The notes: a model not told the origin generated them from the letters alone. A stretch of DNA of 43,925 bases from an uncultured Granulosicoccaceae bacterium (GCA_937927895.1 CALGKA010000063.1:1-43925), one strand, 5' to 3'; shown: positions 34,097-43,404, numbered from the stretch's first letter. Numbers and translations are program-made.

Positions 34097-34624
34097 TTAA
34101 GCAATTACAGCTGCAGAAAGCCGCGCAGACTTCCCTTGCATATGAGCCATCAGCTTCACAACTCGCGTACCCTCAGGCAATGTATAGGTACTTGAGTTTG
34201 CTGCCAGGTAAGCGTTGGGCAAGTCAATGTTCTTTGCAAATCGTGGCTCAAATTGCACTAACACTTCCCGGTTTGCTGGAATGAATAACTCACCTTGTGT
34301 GCAAGCATCATTGCAATCAACCACATCACCTTGAAAAATTACCCTGCCCGATTCAAATTGGCTGATCGATATATCTTTATCTGTTAAATTCCGTAGCAGC
34401 AAAGATTCACCCACCCGATCAGGAATGCTAACAATCTTCATATCAATCTCTGCTGGTAACAATGCCGTAGTATCTGAAACGTCTGCAGGCCAAATGGCAT
34501 TGGCCATAGCCGCTCCAGACAACGGCAGCACTCCACTTGCAGTCACCATGGCCATGCCTTTAAGTGTATTCCGCTTACTGGAATCCACTTGCTCAACTGT
34601 ACTTACTGAGGTGGTCTTTTTCAT
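34097..34624 (-). CDS. exported protein with variant Tat-like leader, unknown function
   Basis: 175 residues. The leader reads SSKRNTLKGMAMVTASGVLP then LSGAAMANA. This resembles a twin-arginine signal (S-R-R-x-F-L-K) with K-R in place of R-R and T-L in place of F-L, followed by a weak hydrophobic stretch and an A-x-A cleavage site. The mature part, about 140 residues, is beta-rich, with SLLLRNLTDKDISISQF and two close Cys (VVDCNDACTQG) that likely form a disulfide. I do not know the family. The closeness to the GNAT gene (12 bases) suggests one transcript. Whether it uses Tat or Sec is uncertain. Confidence 0.65.
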   Translation of the reverse strand: MKKTTSVSTVEQVDSSKRNTLKGMAMVTASGVLPLSGAAMANAIWPADVSDTTALLPAEIDMKIVSIPDRVGESLLLRNLTDKDISISQFESGRVIFQGDVVDCNDACTQGELFIPANREVLVQFEPRFAKNIDLPNAYLAANSSTYTLPEGTRVVKLMAHMQGKSARLSAAVIA

Positions 34625-34733
34625 CTGTATAAACCTTCTAAGAAATAACGATTACCAGCTTACAACACCATTCAATAACGCCGCATAACGCGAAACGAAT
34701 ATTGACATGCACTGACTTATTACTTTACCTAGG

Positions 34734-35099
34734 TCAGCTGTCTTCGTCGATTTCTTTACCCATAAGACTTTTAAGATCTGCAAAAGGATTGTGCGTACTG
34801 ATAGGAGTTGCCTCGCCTTCCCCGTACGTTACTACTTCAACGAACCGCTGATGTTCGTTATCGTGGCAAAACACACAAAGTAACTCCCAATTACTGCCAT
34901 CTTCCGGGTTGTTATCGTGGTTGTGATCTCTGTGATGCACGGTAAGCTCGCGCAGGTTGCTGTTATCGAACTCGCGCATGCATCTGCCACAAACCCATGG
35001 GTATAGCTTTAACGCGCGCTGGCGATAACCGTCTTCTCGTGTTTGATAAGACGCCCGTGCGTCTGCGACTATTTTATCTAGCTTGCTGCTGTCAGTCAT
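34734..35099 (-). CDS. yajD: YajD-family HNH nuclease-like protein
   Basis: 121 residues, close to E. coli YajD (115). It has the run GYRQRALKLYPWVCGRCMRE (about 21-40) and then NLRELTVHHRDHNHDNNPED with the HNH catalytic His pair. It continues with NWELLCVFCHDNEHQRF. The four Cys (CGRC, CVFC) bind a structural metal. The end NPFADLKSLMGKE is also YajD-like. The fold is that of HNH endonucleases; its function in cells is not established. Confidence 0.95.
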   Translation of the reverse strand: MTDSSKLDKIVADARASYQTREDGYRQRALKLYPWVCGRCMREFDNSNLRELTVHHRDHNHDNNPEDGSNWELLCVFCHDNEHQRFVEVVTYGEGEATPISTHNPFADLKSLMGKEIDEDS

Positions 35100-35155
35100 T
35101 TTGATTCACCCTTATTGATTCACCTTTAGCGGCTCGGTGCGATCCAAACTCTACC

Positions 35156-35899
35156 TTACCCTCTACCTACAAAAGGCATATCGGTAGCCATTATGGTGGT
35201 GGTCAATACGTTAGCCGATAATGGCAGTGATGCCATACTTACAATGGCATCGGCTATATGCTGCGTATCCATCGTTGGCTCTGGCTTAATACTCCCATCG
35301 GCTTGAGGCACTCCGGCATTCATGTGATCGGTCATAGCAGAGGCGGCATTGCCAATATCGATTTGACCACATGCAATGTGAAATGGTCTGCCATCTAATG
35401 CAATGGTTTTAGTCAATCCATTAATAGCATGTTTACTCACGGTATACGGTACAGAGCCCGGGCGCGGTACATGAGCCGAGATTGAACCATTATTAATAAT
35501 ACGCCCACCTTGTGGATCTTGCTTTCGCATTTGCCCAAACGCTGCACGCGCGATTAAAAATGCTCCGTGTAAATTTACATCAATCACTTCACGCCATTGC
35601 TCAACCGTTAGCTCATCTATTGGCATTGCCGGCACATTGGTTCCGGCATTGTTAAACACTACATCAAGCCGGCCGTGATCTGCGATTAACTGCTTAAAGA
35701 GTTGATCGACAGAATCGGAATCACTTACATCGCATTGAATGGCACTGATGGAACCTTCGGCATAATTAGCAATGGTCTCATTTAGAGTGGTTAGATTACG
35801 ACCGCAAACGATCACGTTAAACCCTGCCCTGGCCATCGCACCCGCAGTCATTCGACCGATACCTGAACCACCACCAGTGACTAGCGCTACTTGAGACAT
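35156..35899 (-). CDS. SDR-family oxidoreductase
   Basis: 247 residues, a classical short-chain dehydrogenase. The cofactor motif is VTGGGSGIG (residues 7-15). R33 in the stretch VIVCGRN after strand two suggests NADP use. NNAGTN is at about 87-92. The catalytic Ser lies in NNGSISAH (about 137-144) and Y-x-x-x-K in YTVSKHA (about 152-158). The C-terminal loop is TDMPFVGRG. Substrate is unknown. It is transcribed away from the fructose import operon, so the 600-base gap between holds both promoters. Confidence 0.93.
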   Translation of the reverse strand: MSQVALVTGGGSGIGRMTAGAMARAGFNVIVCGRNLTTLNETIANYAEGSISAIQCDVSDSDSVDQLFKQLIADHGRLDVVFNNAGTNVPAMPIDELTVEQWREVIDVNLHGAFLIARAAFGQMRKQDPQGGRIINNGSISAHVPRPGSVPYTVSKHAINGLTKTIALDGRPFHIACGQIDIGNAASAMTDHMNAGVPQADGSIKPEPTMDTQHIADAIVSMASLPLSANVLTTTIMATDMPFVGRG

Positions 35900-36500
35900 G
35901 CTGTTTTCTCTCTTTGATTTTCTTGTATCTAACTTAGTCTATCCCTCTAAGATGAAAGATGCATTAACGTTCAGATGTGTACAACCCTTTTACTCAGTAA
36001 TTTTGTGCCATAGACTGATGGGCGGCGCCAACAGATACCAGCGACGACTGCACAGCACCGATTGAACCGTAAGTATTAGGCGGCAAGAGACGCTTACGCA
36101 ATTGCACCCGCACCGGGGGTCACTTAACTGATTTAAATAGAGCCACAATGGCACTTCGAAAGTGTGCTAGCAATTCTAACCGCACTCAATTTGCGGCACT
36201 CGAACCACGGCGTGCCTTTAGTCTAGAGGTCTGAACTCTGCTATTTGAATCGGTTGGAATAGATAACCTACCCCTGCACCGGTTCGCGGAAGGTCTTTCG
36301 CTAACAGATATTTAAGCGTTATTTCTCTTTTATGACATTAAGTTTTTAGCCTGTTATTTTCCAGCCCCATTTTTTTAAGATGACTATTTTTTGTATAAAA
36401 ATCAATTAGATTACTTATTGACAGCACATCCCGCCAGTGGTTCTATAAGGTAATTGCGTATCGGAGAGATATGACAATTACCAACCTTGGAGAGAAACAA
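35900..36500. other. divergent regulatory region between the SDR gene and frcB
   Basis: About 600 bases with no credible gene. The half near frcB is AT-rich and has a candidate sigma-70 site (36418-36449). A small hairpin CACTT-CGA-AAGTG occurs at about 36154-36166. I looked for a symmetrical LacI-type operator, as would suit a sugar operon, and did not find a convincing one. No regulator gene lies next to the operon. Confidence 0.4.
36418..36449 (+). promoter_or_regulatory. candidate sigma-70 promoter for frcB
   Basis: A perfect TTGACA at 36418-36423 is followed by TATAAG at 36444-36449. The 20-base spacing is longer than the ideal 17, so an activator or a different -10 (TTCTAT at 17 bases) may be used. 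It lies about 50 bases before the frcB start. Confidence 0.4.
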
Positions 36501-37511
36501 ATGAAAAAAGTACTTGCACTAAGCGCTTTAACATTAGCAGCAATCAACGGACAGGCCTTCGCAGACACCTCTGCATGTTTAATCACTAAAACAGACACCA
36601 ACCCGTTCTTCGTAAAAATGAAAGAAGGGGCTACCGCTAAAGCGGGCGAGCTTGGCGTTTCGCTAAAAAGCTTTGCCGGTAAAGTAGACGGCGACCACGA
36701 AAGCCAGGTGGCCGCGATAGAAACCTGCATTGCAGATGGCGCGAAAGGTATTTTAATTACCGCCTCTGACACCAAAGCCATTGTATCGTCGGTGCAGCAA
36801 GCACGCGATGCAGGCCTGCTTGTAATCGCCCTTGATACTCCACTTGAGCCAATAGATTCAGCAGACGCTACATTCGCCACAGACAACTTCCTGGCCGGTG
36901 AGCTTATAGGCAAGTGGGCCGCATCTGCCTTGGGTGCAGAAGCTGCAAACGCCAAAATTGGCATGCTTGATCTTGCCGTAAGCCAGCCGTCAGTTGGTGT
37001 ATTACGTGATCAAGGCTTCCTACAAGGCTTTGGTATAGACCTAGGCGATCCAAACAAGTGGGGCGATGAAGAAGACCCACGCATTATTGGCAACGACGTT
37101 ACCGCAGGTAATGAAGAAGGTGGTCGCAAAGCAATGGAAAACCTTCTTGCTAAAGATCCAATGATCAACGTGGTATACACCATTAACGAACCAGCTGCTG
37201 CAGGTGCCTATGAAGCCCTTAAATCAATCGGTCGTGAAAACGATGTATTGATTGTGTCAGTAGACGGTGGCTGCCCCGGCGTTAAGAATGTTGCAGAGGG
37301 TATTATTGGTGCAACCTCACAGCAGTACCCACTGCTAATGGCATCACTTGGTATTGAAGCAATCGCTGCCTGGGCAAAGGATGGCAGCAAGCCTGAAAAC
37401 ACACCTGGTAAAGAGTTCTTCGATACAGGTGTTGCACTGGTAACCGATAAACCTGTCGAAGGTGTTGAATCAATTGACACAGAAGTCGGCACTGACCGCT
37501 GCTGGGGTTAA
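36501..37511 (+). CDS. frcB: fructose-type ABC transporter substrate-binding protein
   Basis: 336 residues from the ATG at 36501, which has GGAGAG about seven bases upstream. The frame is open to an ATG at 36471, but the signal peptide begins at [20 protein letters not shown] and cleavage is near AFA-DTS. The mature protein starts [20 protein letters not shown], which I recognise as the FrcB start. Periplasmic-binding type 1 landmarks follow: [53 protein letters not shown] and SVDGGCPGV. In rhizobia FrcB binds fructose, with ribose and mannose as weaker ligands. It is the first gene of frcBCAK and is separated from frcC by a strong terminator. Confidence 0.93.
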   Translation: MKKVLALSALTLAAINGQAFADTSACLITKTDTNPFFVKMKEGATAKAGELGVSLKSFAGKVDGDHESQVAAIETCIADGAKGILITASDTKAIVSSVQQARDAGLLVIALDTPLEPIDSADATFATDNFLAGELIGKWAASALGAEAANAKIGMLDLAVSQPSVGVLRDQGFLQGFGIDLGDPNKWGDEEDPRIIGNDVTAGNEEGGRKAMENLLAKDPMINVVYTINEPAAAGAYEALKSIGRENDVLIVSVDGGCPGVKNVAEGIIGATSQQYPLLMASLGIEAIAAWAKDGSKPENTPGKEFFDTGVALVTDKPVEGVESIDTEVGTDRCWG

Positions 37512-37520
37512 ATGTATCGA

Positions 37521-37550
37521 AACACGGGTGCCATTGGCACCCGTGTTTTT
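37521..37550 (+). terminator. terminator between frcB and frcC
   Basis: A perfect 12-bp stem (AACACGGGTGCC / GGCACCCGTGTT) with a 3-base loop runs into a T-run. It lies ten bases after the frcB stop. Partial termination here would give many binding-protein transcripts and fewer for the permease and ATPase, which is common in such operons. Confidence 0.9.
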
Positions 37551-37643
37551 AGCAATGTTGTTTGACAGTAGTAAGCAGTATATAAAGTTGGGCAGTCTCA
37601 AACAGGCCCACGAAAACAATAAAAAAATTGCATGGGGGAATTA

Positions 37644-38729
37644 GTGGCTACTGAACACTTCGAGTCCAGTTTAACAAACGCGCCTGAAACACTACCAGAG
37701 TTCGAAGAAAAACGATCTTTTCTGAACCACATAAGACACTGGTTGCATCAAACCCCTGCTGCGGTCCCACTTATTGTCTTACTAATTTCAATCGCTATTT
37801 TCGGTGTATTGCTTGGCAAAAAGTTCTTCTCACCTTTTGCATTGACCTTAATTTTACAACAAGTCGCGATTGTAGGAATTGTCGGCGCGGCACAAGCACT
37901 GGTGGTGATTACCGCAGGTATTGATCTTTCTGTTGGCGCAATAATGGTTTTATCATCGGTCATTATGGGCCAGTTTGCGTTTCGCTACGGGCTCCCTCCA
38001 GAACTTGCATTACTTTGCGGCTTTGCAGTTGGCGCCTTGTGCGGCTTTATTAATGGGGTATTAGTCGCGATTGTGAGATTGCCACCGTTTATTGTCACAC
38101 TGGGTATGTGGCAAATTGTATTAGCCACGAATTTTTTATACTCAGCTAATGAGACCATCCGCTCTCAAGATCTAGACGCAGACGCACCGATACTAAAATT
38201 TTTAGGTGAGAAAATAAAAGTACCTATAAATCTTCCGATGTTTGGCATCGAAGGCACAGCGATATTTACCTATGCCGTCCTATTAATGGTAATTCTCACC
38301 ATAGTACTTGCCTTCGTTTTAAAGCATACCGCCTGGGGCAGACACGTGTACGCCATCGGCGATGATCCCGATGCCGCAGAACTAGCTGGGGTTAGAGTCA
38401 AACGCACATTAATTTCCGTGTATACACTGGCAGGATTTATATGTGCATTAGCAGCATGGGCATTAATAGGGCGCATAGGGTCTATATCTCCAACGGCCGG
38501 GCAATTTGCCAATATAGAATCGATAACCGCGGTGGTTATTGGTGGGATCTCTTTGTTTGGTGGCAGAGGCTCTATTGCAGGCATGCTGTTTGGTGCGTTA
38601 ATAGTCGGAGTATTTTCGTTAGGCTTAAGACTGGTGGGCACCGATCCCCAATGGACATACCTGCTCATTGGCGTGCTAATCATATTTGCGGTCGCTATTG
38701 ATCAATGGATAAGAAAGGTGGCGGTATGA
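37644..38729 (+). CDS. frcC: fructose-type ABC transporter permease
   Basis: 361 residues from a GTG at 37644 that has GGGGGA just upstream. The ATG at 37632 is the other option and has no ribosome site. After a 40-residue cytoplasmic tail there are about eight to ten membrane helices of the ribose-type (BPD_transp_2) family, with VVITAGIDLSVGAIMVLSSV near 85-105 and the cytoplasmic EAA-like loop GDDPDAAELAGVRVKRTLI near 230-250. The end reads LLIGVLIIFAVAIDQWIRK. It forms the membrane channel with FrcA as ATPase. The stop overlaps the frcA ATG by four bases. Confidence 0.93.
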   Translation: MATEHFESSLTNAPETLPEFEEKRSFLNHIRHWLHQTPAAVPLIVLLISIAIFGVLLGKKFFSPFALTLILQQVAIVGIVGAAQALVVITAGIDLSVGAIMVLSSVIMGQFAFRYGLPPELALLCGFAVGALCGFINGVLVAIVRLPPFIVTLGMWQIVLATNFLYSANETIRSQDLDADAPILKFLGEKIKVPINLPMFGIEGTAIFTYAVLLMVILTIVLAFVLKHTAWGRHVYAIGDDPDAAELAGVRVKRTLISVYTLAGFICALAAWALIGRIGSISPTAGQFANIESITAVVIGGISLFGGRGSIAGMLFGALIVGVFSLGLRLVGTDPQWTYLLIGVLIIFAVAIDQWIRKVAV

Positions 38730-39508
38730 ATACAGCTTCAGATACTGCAGTCCTGCGGGGTCACAAACTCACTAAACGCTTTGGCAGGGTGACCGCATTA
38801 GATCACTGCGATTTTGATCTAATGCCCGGGGAAGTTCTAGGTATTATCGGCGACAATGGCGCCGGAAAGTCTACATTGATTAAGGCCTTATCAGGCGCAC
38901 TAAAACCAGACTCCGGTGAAATATACCTCGACGGACAACCGGTCAATTTTAACTCACCGCAAGACGCACGTGCCGCAGGTATTGAAACGGTTTACCAAAA
39001 CCTGGCGCTCTCCCCCGCCCTTTCAATTTCAGACAATTTGTTTTTGGGCAGAGAAATAAGAAAGTCCGGGGTTATGGGTTTTTTAAGAATGCTTGACCAC
39101 AAAGCCATGGAGCAACAAGCCCGTAAAATGTTATCAGAACTTGGCCTTTTAACCATTCAAAACATTAAACAATCGGTAGAGACTCTTTCGGGTGGTCAAC
39201 GCCAAGGGGTAGCAGTCGCACGTGCCGCCGCTTTTGGCTCAAGAGTCATTATAATGGATGAGCCCACCGCCGCCCTTGGTGTTAAAGAGTCCCGCAAAGT
39301 ACTAGAGCTTATTCAAGATGTTAGAAAACGCGGCATGCCGATAGTGCTAATCTCACACAATATGCCACATGTATTTGAAGTGGCTGATCGCATCCATATT
39401 CATCGACTAGGCCAACGCTTGTGCGTTATCGACCCAAAACAATATTCAATGTCCGATGCGGTTGCATTAATGACGGGCGCCATGACTCCAGACCAGCATG
39501 CTGCCTGA
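38726..39508 (+). CDS. frcA: fructose-type ABC transporter ATP-binding protein
   Basis: 260 residues from the ATG at 38726, which overlaps the frcC stop. The frame is open to 38705, but the extra residues are a reading of the frcC end. Walker A is GDNGAGKST (about 43-51), Q-loop VYQNLALSP, ABC signature LSGGQRQGVA (about 152-161), Walker B VIIMDEPTAAL and switch ISHNMPHV. It has one nucleotide-binding domain, in contrast to the two fused domains of RbsA, which is the FrcA pattern. It therefore acts as a homodimer. Its end overlaps frcK by eleven bases. Confidence 0.95.
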   Translation: MNTASDTAVLRGHKLTKRFGRVTALDHCDFDLMPGEVLGIIGDNGAGKSTLIKALSGALKPDSGEIYLDGQPVNFNSPQDARAAGIETVYQNLALSPALSISDNLFLGREIRKSGVMGFLRMLDHKAMEQQARKMLSELGLLTIQNIKQSVETLSGGQRQGVAVARAAAFGSRVIIMDEPTAALGVKESRKVLELIQDVRKRGMPIVLISHNMPHVFEVADRIHIHRLGQRLCVIDPKQYSMSDAVALMTGAMTPDQHAA

Positions 39509-40115
39509 CATAATAGAAAACCTCGGTAGTGAAATTCTTAAACGCGCAGCGGGCAAACCACGTTTTTTTGTTGCTGTTGCGGGAGCCCCTGCATCGGGAA
39601 AATCAACACTGTGTGACGCTTTAGAACAACAACTGGCAACTAAAACATCGGTTGCAGTAGTTGCTATGGACGGTTTCCACTACGACAACAGCATACTCAA
39701 GGAAAATGGAAAATTTGCGCGCAAAGGTGCGCCCGATACGTTTGATGCAACAGGCCTTAACTTATTGCTTAAAGGCCTACACCAACAAACCGACTTAATG
39801 GCGACACCCGTTTTCGACCGCGAACAAGATCTTGCGCGAAGTAGCGCTAAATTAATCCACCCCAATGATCAAATTATTCTGATTGAAGGTAACTACTTAC
39901 TCTGCGACACCCACCCGTGGAACTTGCTGCATGTGCTTTTTGATTTAACAATCATGCTCAATGTAGAGCACGCCGTACTTGAAGAAAGGCTAATCAAAAG
40001 ATGGCTTGATAATGATCATACAAAAGCGCAAGCCACCAAGCGCGCGCAAAGCAATGACCTTCCCAATGCTAAGTATGTATCAGAAAACTCAATACAAGCA
40101 GATATCAATGTATAG
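39498..40115 (+). CDS. frcK: FrcK-like P-loop kinase of the uridine/pantothenate kinase type
   Basis: 205 residues. The P-loop is AGAPASGKST (about 30-39). VAMDGFHYDN (about 55-64) and then the R-K-G-A-P-D-T-F-D segment (about 74-82) mark the PRK/pantothenate-kinase-like group. VFDREQDLAR (about 107-116) and IEGNYLL complete the site. In rhizobia a kinase in the same place is called FrcK, and it is thought to phosphorylate the incoming sugar or a nucleoside; the substrate is not settled. It overlaps frcA by eleven bases, so it is translationally coupled to the transporter. A few bases after its stop are A-rich with no clear terminator. Confidence 0.88.
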   Translation: MLPDIIENLGSEILKRAAGKPRFFVAVAGAPASGKSTLCDALEQQLATKTSVAVVAMDGFHYDNSILKENGKFARKGAPDTFDATGLNLLLKGLHQQTDLMATPVFDREQDLARSSAKLIHPNDQIILIEGNYLLCDTHPWNLLHVLFDLTIMLNVEHAVLEERLIKRWLDNDHTKAQATKRAQSNDLPNAKYVSENSIQADINV

Positions 40116-40217
40116 AAAAAACAATGCGCCTCTGAATTATCACGCCGACCTTATTAACACTACCGGTTTACGGTGCTAAGATTTTTATCAAATATAAACG
40201 CAAATTAGGCACCCTCC

Positions 40218-40523
40218 ATGGCACGCAAAGATCGACCCCATACACCAGATGGCCGTTACCTTGTGGCCAAAGGTATTTTAAAGCGCTGCACAAACCCGAA
40301 TCTTGACGATACCTTAAGAAGACGCGCCATAAAAAAACTAATGCAAGCGCGCATGTCTAAAGATGCAGCTGCTGTAGTCGAAGCAAAAACTGAACTGGGT
40401 GAAACAGGCCCTGTCTGGTGGGACGATGGCGAACCCGACTACAGCGATCACCCACCTACAGATTCGCCTTATGCGCAATGGTGGCAGGCTTTACCAAAAG
40501 CCACACAACGCACAGGCTCATAG
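40218..40523 (+). CDS. small conserved protein of unknown function
   Basis: 101 residues, basic at the start and acidic at the end. It opens ARKDRPHTPDGRYLVAKGIL, followed by KRCTNPNLD and a charged helical part (about 40-65). It continues with the motif ELGETGPVWWDDGEPD and ends SPYAQWWQALPK. I recall short proteobacterial proteins with the same D-G-R-Y start and G-E-x-G-P-V-W-W element, without known role. It has no signal peptide and no membrane segment. It is about 100 bases from frcK and converges with the EamA gene. Confidence 0.75.
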   Translation: MARKDRPHTPDGRYLVAKGILKRCTNPNLDDTLRRRAIKKLMQARMSKDAAAVVEAKTELGETGPVWWDDGEPDYSDHPPTDSPYAQWWQALPKATQRTGS

Positions 40524-40530
40524 TTTATAA

Positions 40531-41415
40531 CTAGCTGAGCTTACGCGACTTCGAAAGCGCAATCATATTGCCCGCGACAATTAATGCCACACCAAACACA
40601 GCGGGTATTGTCCAACGATAGCCTTCTAACCAAGTACTAATTAACAACGCCACTACCGGAAACGCAACAGCCGCGTATGCGCCTTTATCTGCACCAATGC
40701 GATGAATAAGCGTCAAGTAACAACCAAACGCGACCACAGAGCCAAATATGGCAAGGTACAACAACGCCCCCAAATAACGCGGAGTTAATTCAATACTGGC
40801 AGTCTCACCGGAAGCTAAGGCTATAACACTCATACACGTTGCACCGGCTAACATACCAACCATATTGGTTCGCATCACTGGCAGACCAGCCCGGGAATTA
40901 CGCAACGATAAAATATTCCCGACCGAGGCAAACCAGGTGGCAAGAATACCTAAACCCACTGACTGAAAAAACAAAGCATTAGATTCAACTGACGTAAATT
41001 CTGGAAAGAACACCAATACCAACCCGGCTATTCCAACAACACTCGCGAGTAAAATCCGATTATTGACCGGTGCTTTAAAAAACAACCATTGGTTAATAAT
41101 ATTCATTATGGTGATTAATGAAAATAGTATTGCAACCAGGCCAGTCGTTAAATGATTTGAGACCAAATAGTACAGCCAATAATTCAGGCAAAACAACATC
41201 ACCCCTTGTGCACACACAAACGCTAAATTGCGCCCCTTGGGAAAATCTACCAACCGACCACGAAAACCTAACCAGACAGCCATTGCCGCTGCCGCGATAA
41301 AAAACCGCCATGCCACCGACCACGCCTCAGGCACTGACCCCAACTGAAGTTTTATTACATACCAGGTGGTTCCCCAGATCAGCACAGTGATGAGATACAA
41401 CAATATATTAGCCAC
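40531..41415 (-). CDS. DMT/EamA-family exporter
   Basis: 294 residues with ten predicted membrane helices in two EamA repeats. The first repeat starts LLYLITVLIWGTTWYVIKL (W-G-x-x-W typical), and the second starts near 150 (VGLGILATWFASVGNILSLR). The sequence ends with a basic tail (LSKSRKLS). Members export amino acids and other metabolites; the substrate is not predictable. The gene ends only 7 bases from the facing gene at 40523, so the transcripts converge. Confidence 0.9.
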   Translation of the reverse strand: MANILLYLITVLIWGTTWYVIKLQLGSVPEAWSVAWRFFIAAAAMAVWLGFRGRLVDFPKGRNLAFVCAQGVMLFCLNYWLYYLVSNHLTTGLVAILFSLITIMNIINQWLFFKAPVNNRILLASVVGIAGLVLVFFPEFTSVESNALFFQSVGLGILATWFASVGNILSLRNSRAGLPVMRTNMVGMLAGATCMSVIALASGETASIELTPRYLGALLYLAIFGSVVAFGCYLTLIHRIGADKGAYAAVAFPVVALLISTWLEGYRWTIPAVFGVALIVAGNMIALSKSRKLS

Positions 41416-41452
41416 TGATTCTAGAACCTTATTTTAAATTGAATTCGATACT

Positions 41453-42013
41453 TCACAGCATACTCACTTCAATAGCGTTAAGAAGATCATCTATATGCGC
41501 CTCGACATCTTCACCCACTATTGAATCTATCGCACCCGCGGTTAACAGTGCCTGGGCATCCAGTAAGTGATCGTGATTAGTTAAGTCTGAAACAATTGCA
41601 GCACCCAGAAACTGATTGACTCGCGGAAATTCATCAGCACCTGCTGTTAAGCCCAGGTGTGCCTGAGGATACTCAAGTAAAGTATCAGCTGTTGCGACTC
41701 TTATATTCGCGGCTAACGCTAGCTCCAGCCCACAGCCGTGCATTGCGCCGTGTAATGCGACTGCCCAAATCACCGGGCTTTGCTCTAGCGTTTGATACAC
41801 GTTTTGTAGGCGATCTGGCGTAGCATTGTCACTACAAGCTATGAAGGATCTGCCCAGGCAGACAATAACACCTGTTGTGCAAGCATCTTGTTCAGCGCTG
41901 GCAATCGCCTCAATCAGGCCCGCTTGAACCGAGGGAGAGAGTGCATTTAGGGGCGGGTTATCTATAGTGATCCATGCCCGGCCTGAATCATTGTGGTAGA
42001 AAACAGTCTTCAA
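41453..42013 (-). CDS. short, altered enoyl-CoA hydratase/isomerase-like protein
   Basis: 186 residues, against about 260 for normal crotonases, with the C-terminal helices missing. The start is typical (WITIDNPPLNALSPSVQAGL). The CoA/oxyanion hole motif reads GRSFIACSDNATP where FxAGAD is usual. GCGLELALAANIRV (about 93-106) keeps the first catalytic Glu. The second, in P-E-x-x-L-G, is changed to PQAHLGL (about 117-123), and the usual GAGGTQRL is GADEFPRV. It resembles the N-terminal half of multifunctional FadB-like enzymes. I infer that it no longer has canonical hydratase activity, or that it binds another acyl-CoA. The start is supported by the normal N-terminus. Confidence 0.8.
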   Translation of the reverse strand: MKTVFYHNDSGRAWITIDNPPLNALSPSVQAGLIEAIASAEQDACTTGVIVCLGRSFIACSDNATPDRLQNVYQTLEQSPVIWAVALHGAMHGCGLELALAANIRVATADTLLEYPQAHLGLTAGADEFPRVNQFLGAAIVSDLTNHDHLLDAQALLTAGAIDSIVGEDVEAHIDDLLNAIEVSML

Positions 42014-42246
42014 AATATCATTCCTGGTGACTGAAAACGACCACGATAGCGTTGCATTCGACTATCAAAGCCCAGAGTAAGCACTACTCAAGTTACAGTA
42101 GCTATATTGAAGAATCAATTTTCAAATAGCCACCGCACAGTTAGTTCGAATACTTCGCTATTAGAAATGCTCAAGCCCCTGATGATACTCCCCAAACTGT
42201 TCGGGGCAGGTATACTACAAGTCGCTCTTAAAAGTGGAACACCACC

Positions 42247-43404
42247 ATGCCAGTGATCACCTGCATAGAAGATCTAAAACCCATTTACAAACGTCGGGTG
42301 CCACGTATGTTTTATGACTACGCAGAATCCGGCAGCTGGACCGAACAAACGTTTCGTGAAAACAGCAGCGACTTTGAAAAAATATACCTACGCCAAAGAG
42401 TCGCGGTTGATATGTCTGGCAGATCCACCCAATCAGAAATGATCGGTGAAAAAGTCGCCATGCCAGTAGCTCTGGCACCGGTTGGTATGACCGGCATGCA
42501 AAGCGCCAACGGCGAGATCAAAGCCGCGCGCGCGGCAGAAAAGTTTGGCGTGCCTTATGTACTTTCGACCATGTCTGTAAACTCTATCGAAGACGTTGCT
42601 GCCGCCACCAGCAAGCCGTTTTGGTTCCAGCTTTATACAATGAAAGATGAAGACTACTTAAACCGTCTTATTCAAAGGGCCAAAGACGCCAACTGCTCAG
42701 CACTGGTTATAACCCTTGATTTACAAATTGTCGGTCAGCGCCACAAAGATCTTAAAAACGGTTTATCAGTACCGCCTGCACTTACCGCATCAAGCATTGC
42801 CAACCTTGCCACCAAGTGGCGCTGGGGCATTGAAATGCTCGGTGCTAAACGACGCCACCTGGGCAATATAGTCGGCCATATAGACACCGATCCATCCAAA
42901 ATGTTGCAATGGATAGGTGAACAATTCGACCTAACCCTTGACTGGGACCGCGTAGCAAAAATAAAAGAGCAATGGGGTGGCAAAGTTATTATCAAAGGCA
43001 TCATAGACCCTGAAGATGCAAAGCTCGCCGCACAAACCGGCGCTGATGCAATCGTTGTATCGAACCATGGCGGCCGCCAACTAGACGGCGCCCTAAGCTC
43101 AATCCGCGCGCTGCCCTCGATTCTTGATGCCGTAGGCGGACAAATTGAAGTACACCTTGACAGCGGCATACGCTCCGGACAAGACGTACTAAAAGCACTG
43201 GCCATGGGCGCCACCGGCACATATATCGGCCGTTCTTATATTTACGGCTTAGGTGCAATGGGTGAAGCTGGTGTTACCAAAAGCCTTGAAGTTATCCACA
43301 AAGAGCTAGATGTTTCCATGGCACTATGTGGGCGGCGAGATATCGCATCGTTGGATAAAGATATTCTGATGATACCTAAAGACTTTGAAGGGTCGTGGCA
43401 GTAG
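42247..43404 (+). CDS. lldD: FMN-dependent alpha-hydroxy-acid dehydrogenase, LldD-like
   Basis: 385 residues with high similarity in pattern to LldD (396). It binds FMN in a TIM barrel. Seen motifs: VPRMFYDYAESGSWTEQT (about 18-35, substrate Tyr), PVALAPVGMTGMQ (about 78-90), PFWFQLY (about 120), ITLDLQIVGQR (about 158-168), VIKGIIDPEDA and the catalytic SNHGGRQLDGA (about 271-281). It would oxidise L-lactate or a related 2-hydroxyacid and pass electrons to the respiratory chain. The upstream region 42014-42246 holds the promoter; TGGAAC is a weak ribosome site. No lactate permease or LldR is adjacent, so the substrate is inferred. Confidence 0.93.
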   Translation: MPVITCIEDLKPIYKRRVPRMFYDYAESGSWTEQTFRENSSDFEKIYLRQRVAVDMSGRSTQSEMIGEKVAMPVALAPVGMTGMQSANGEIKAARAAEKFGVPYVLSTMSVNSIEDVAAATSKPFWFQLYTMKDEDYLNRLIQRAKDANCSALVITLDLQIVGQRHKDLKNGLSVPPALTASSIANLATKWRWGIEMLGAKRRHLGNIVGHIDTDPSKMLQWIGEQFDLTLDWDRVAKIKEQWGGKVIIKGIIDPEDAKLAAQTGADAIVVSNHGGRQLDGALSSIRALPSILDAVGGQIEVHLDSGIRSGQDVLKALAMGATGTYIGRSYIYGLGAMGEAGVTKSLEVIHKELDVSMALCGRRDIASLDKDILMIPKDFEGSWQ

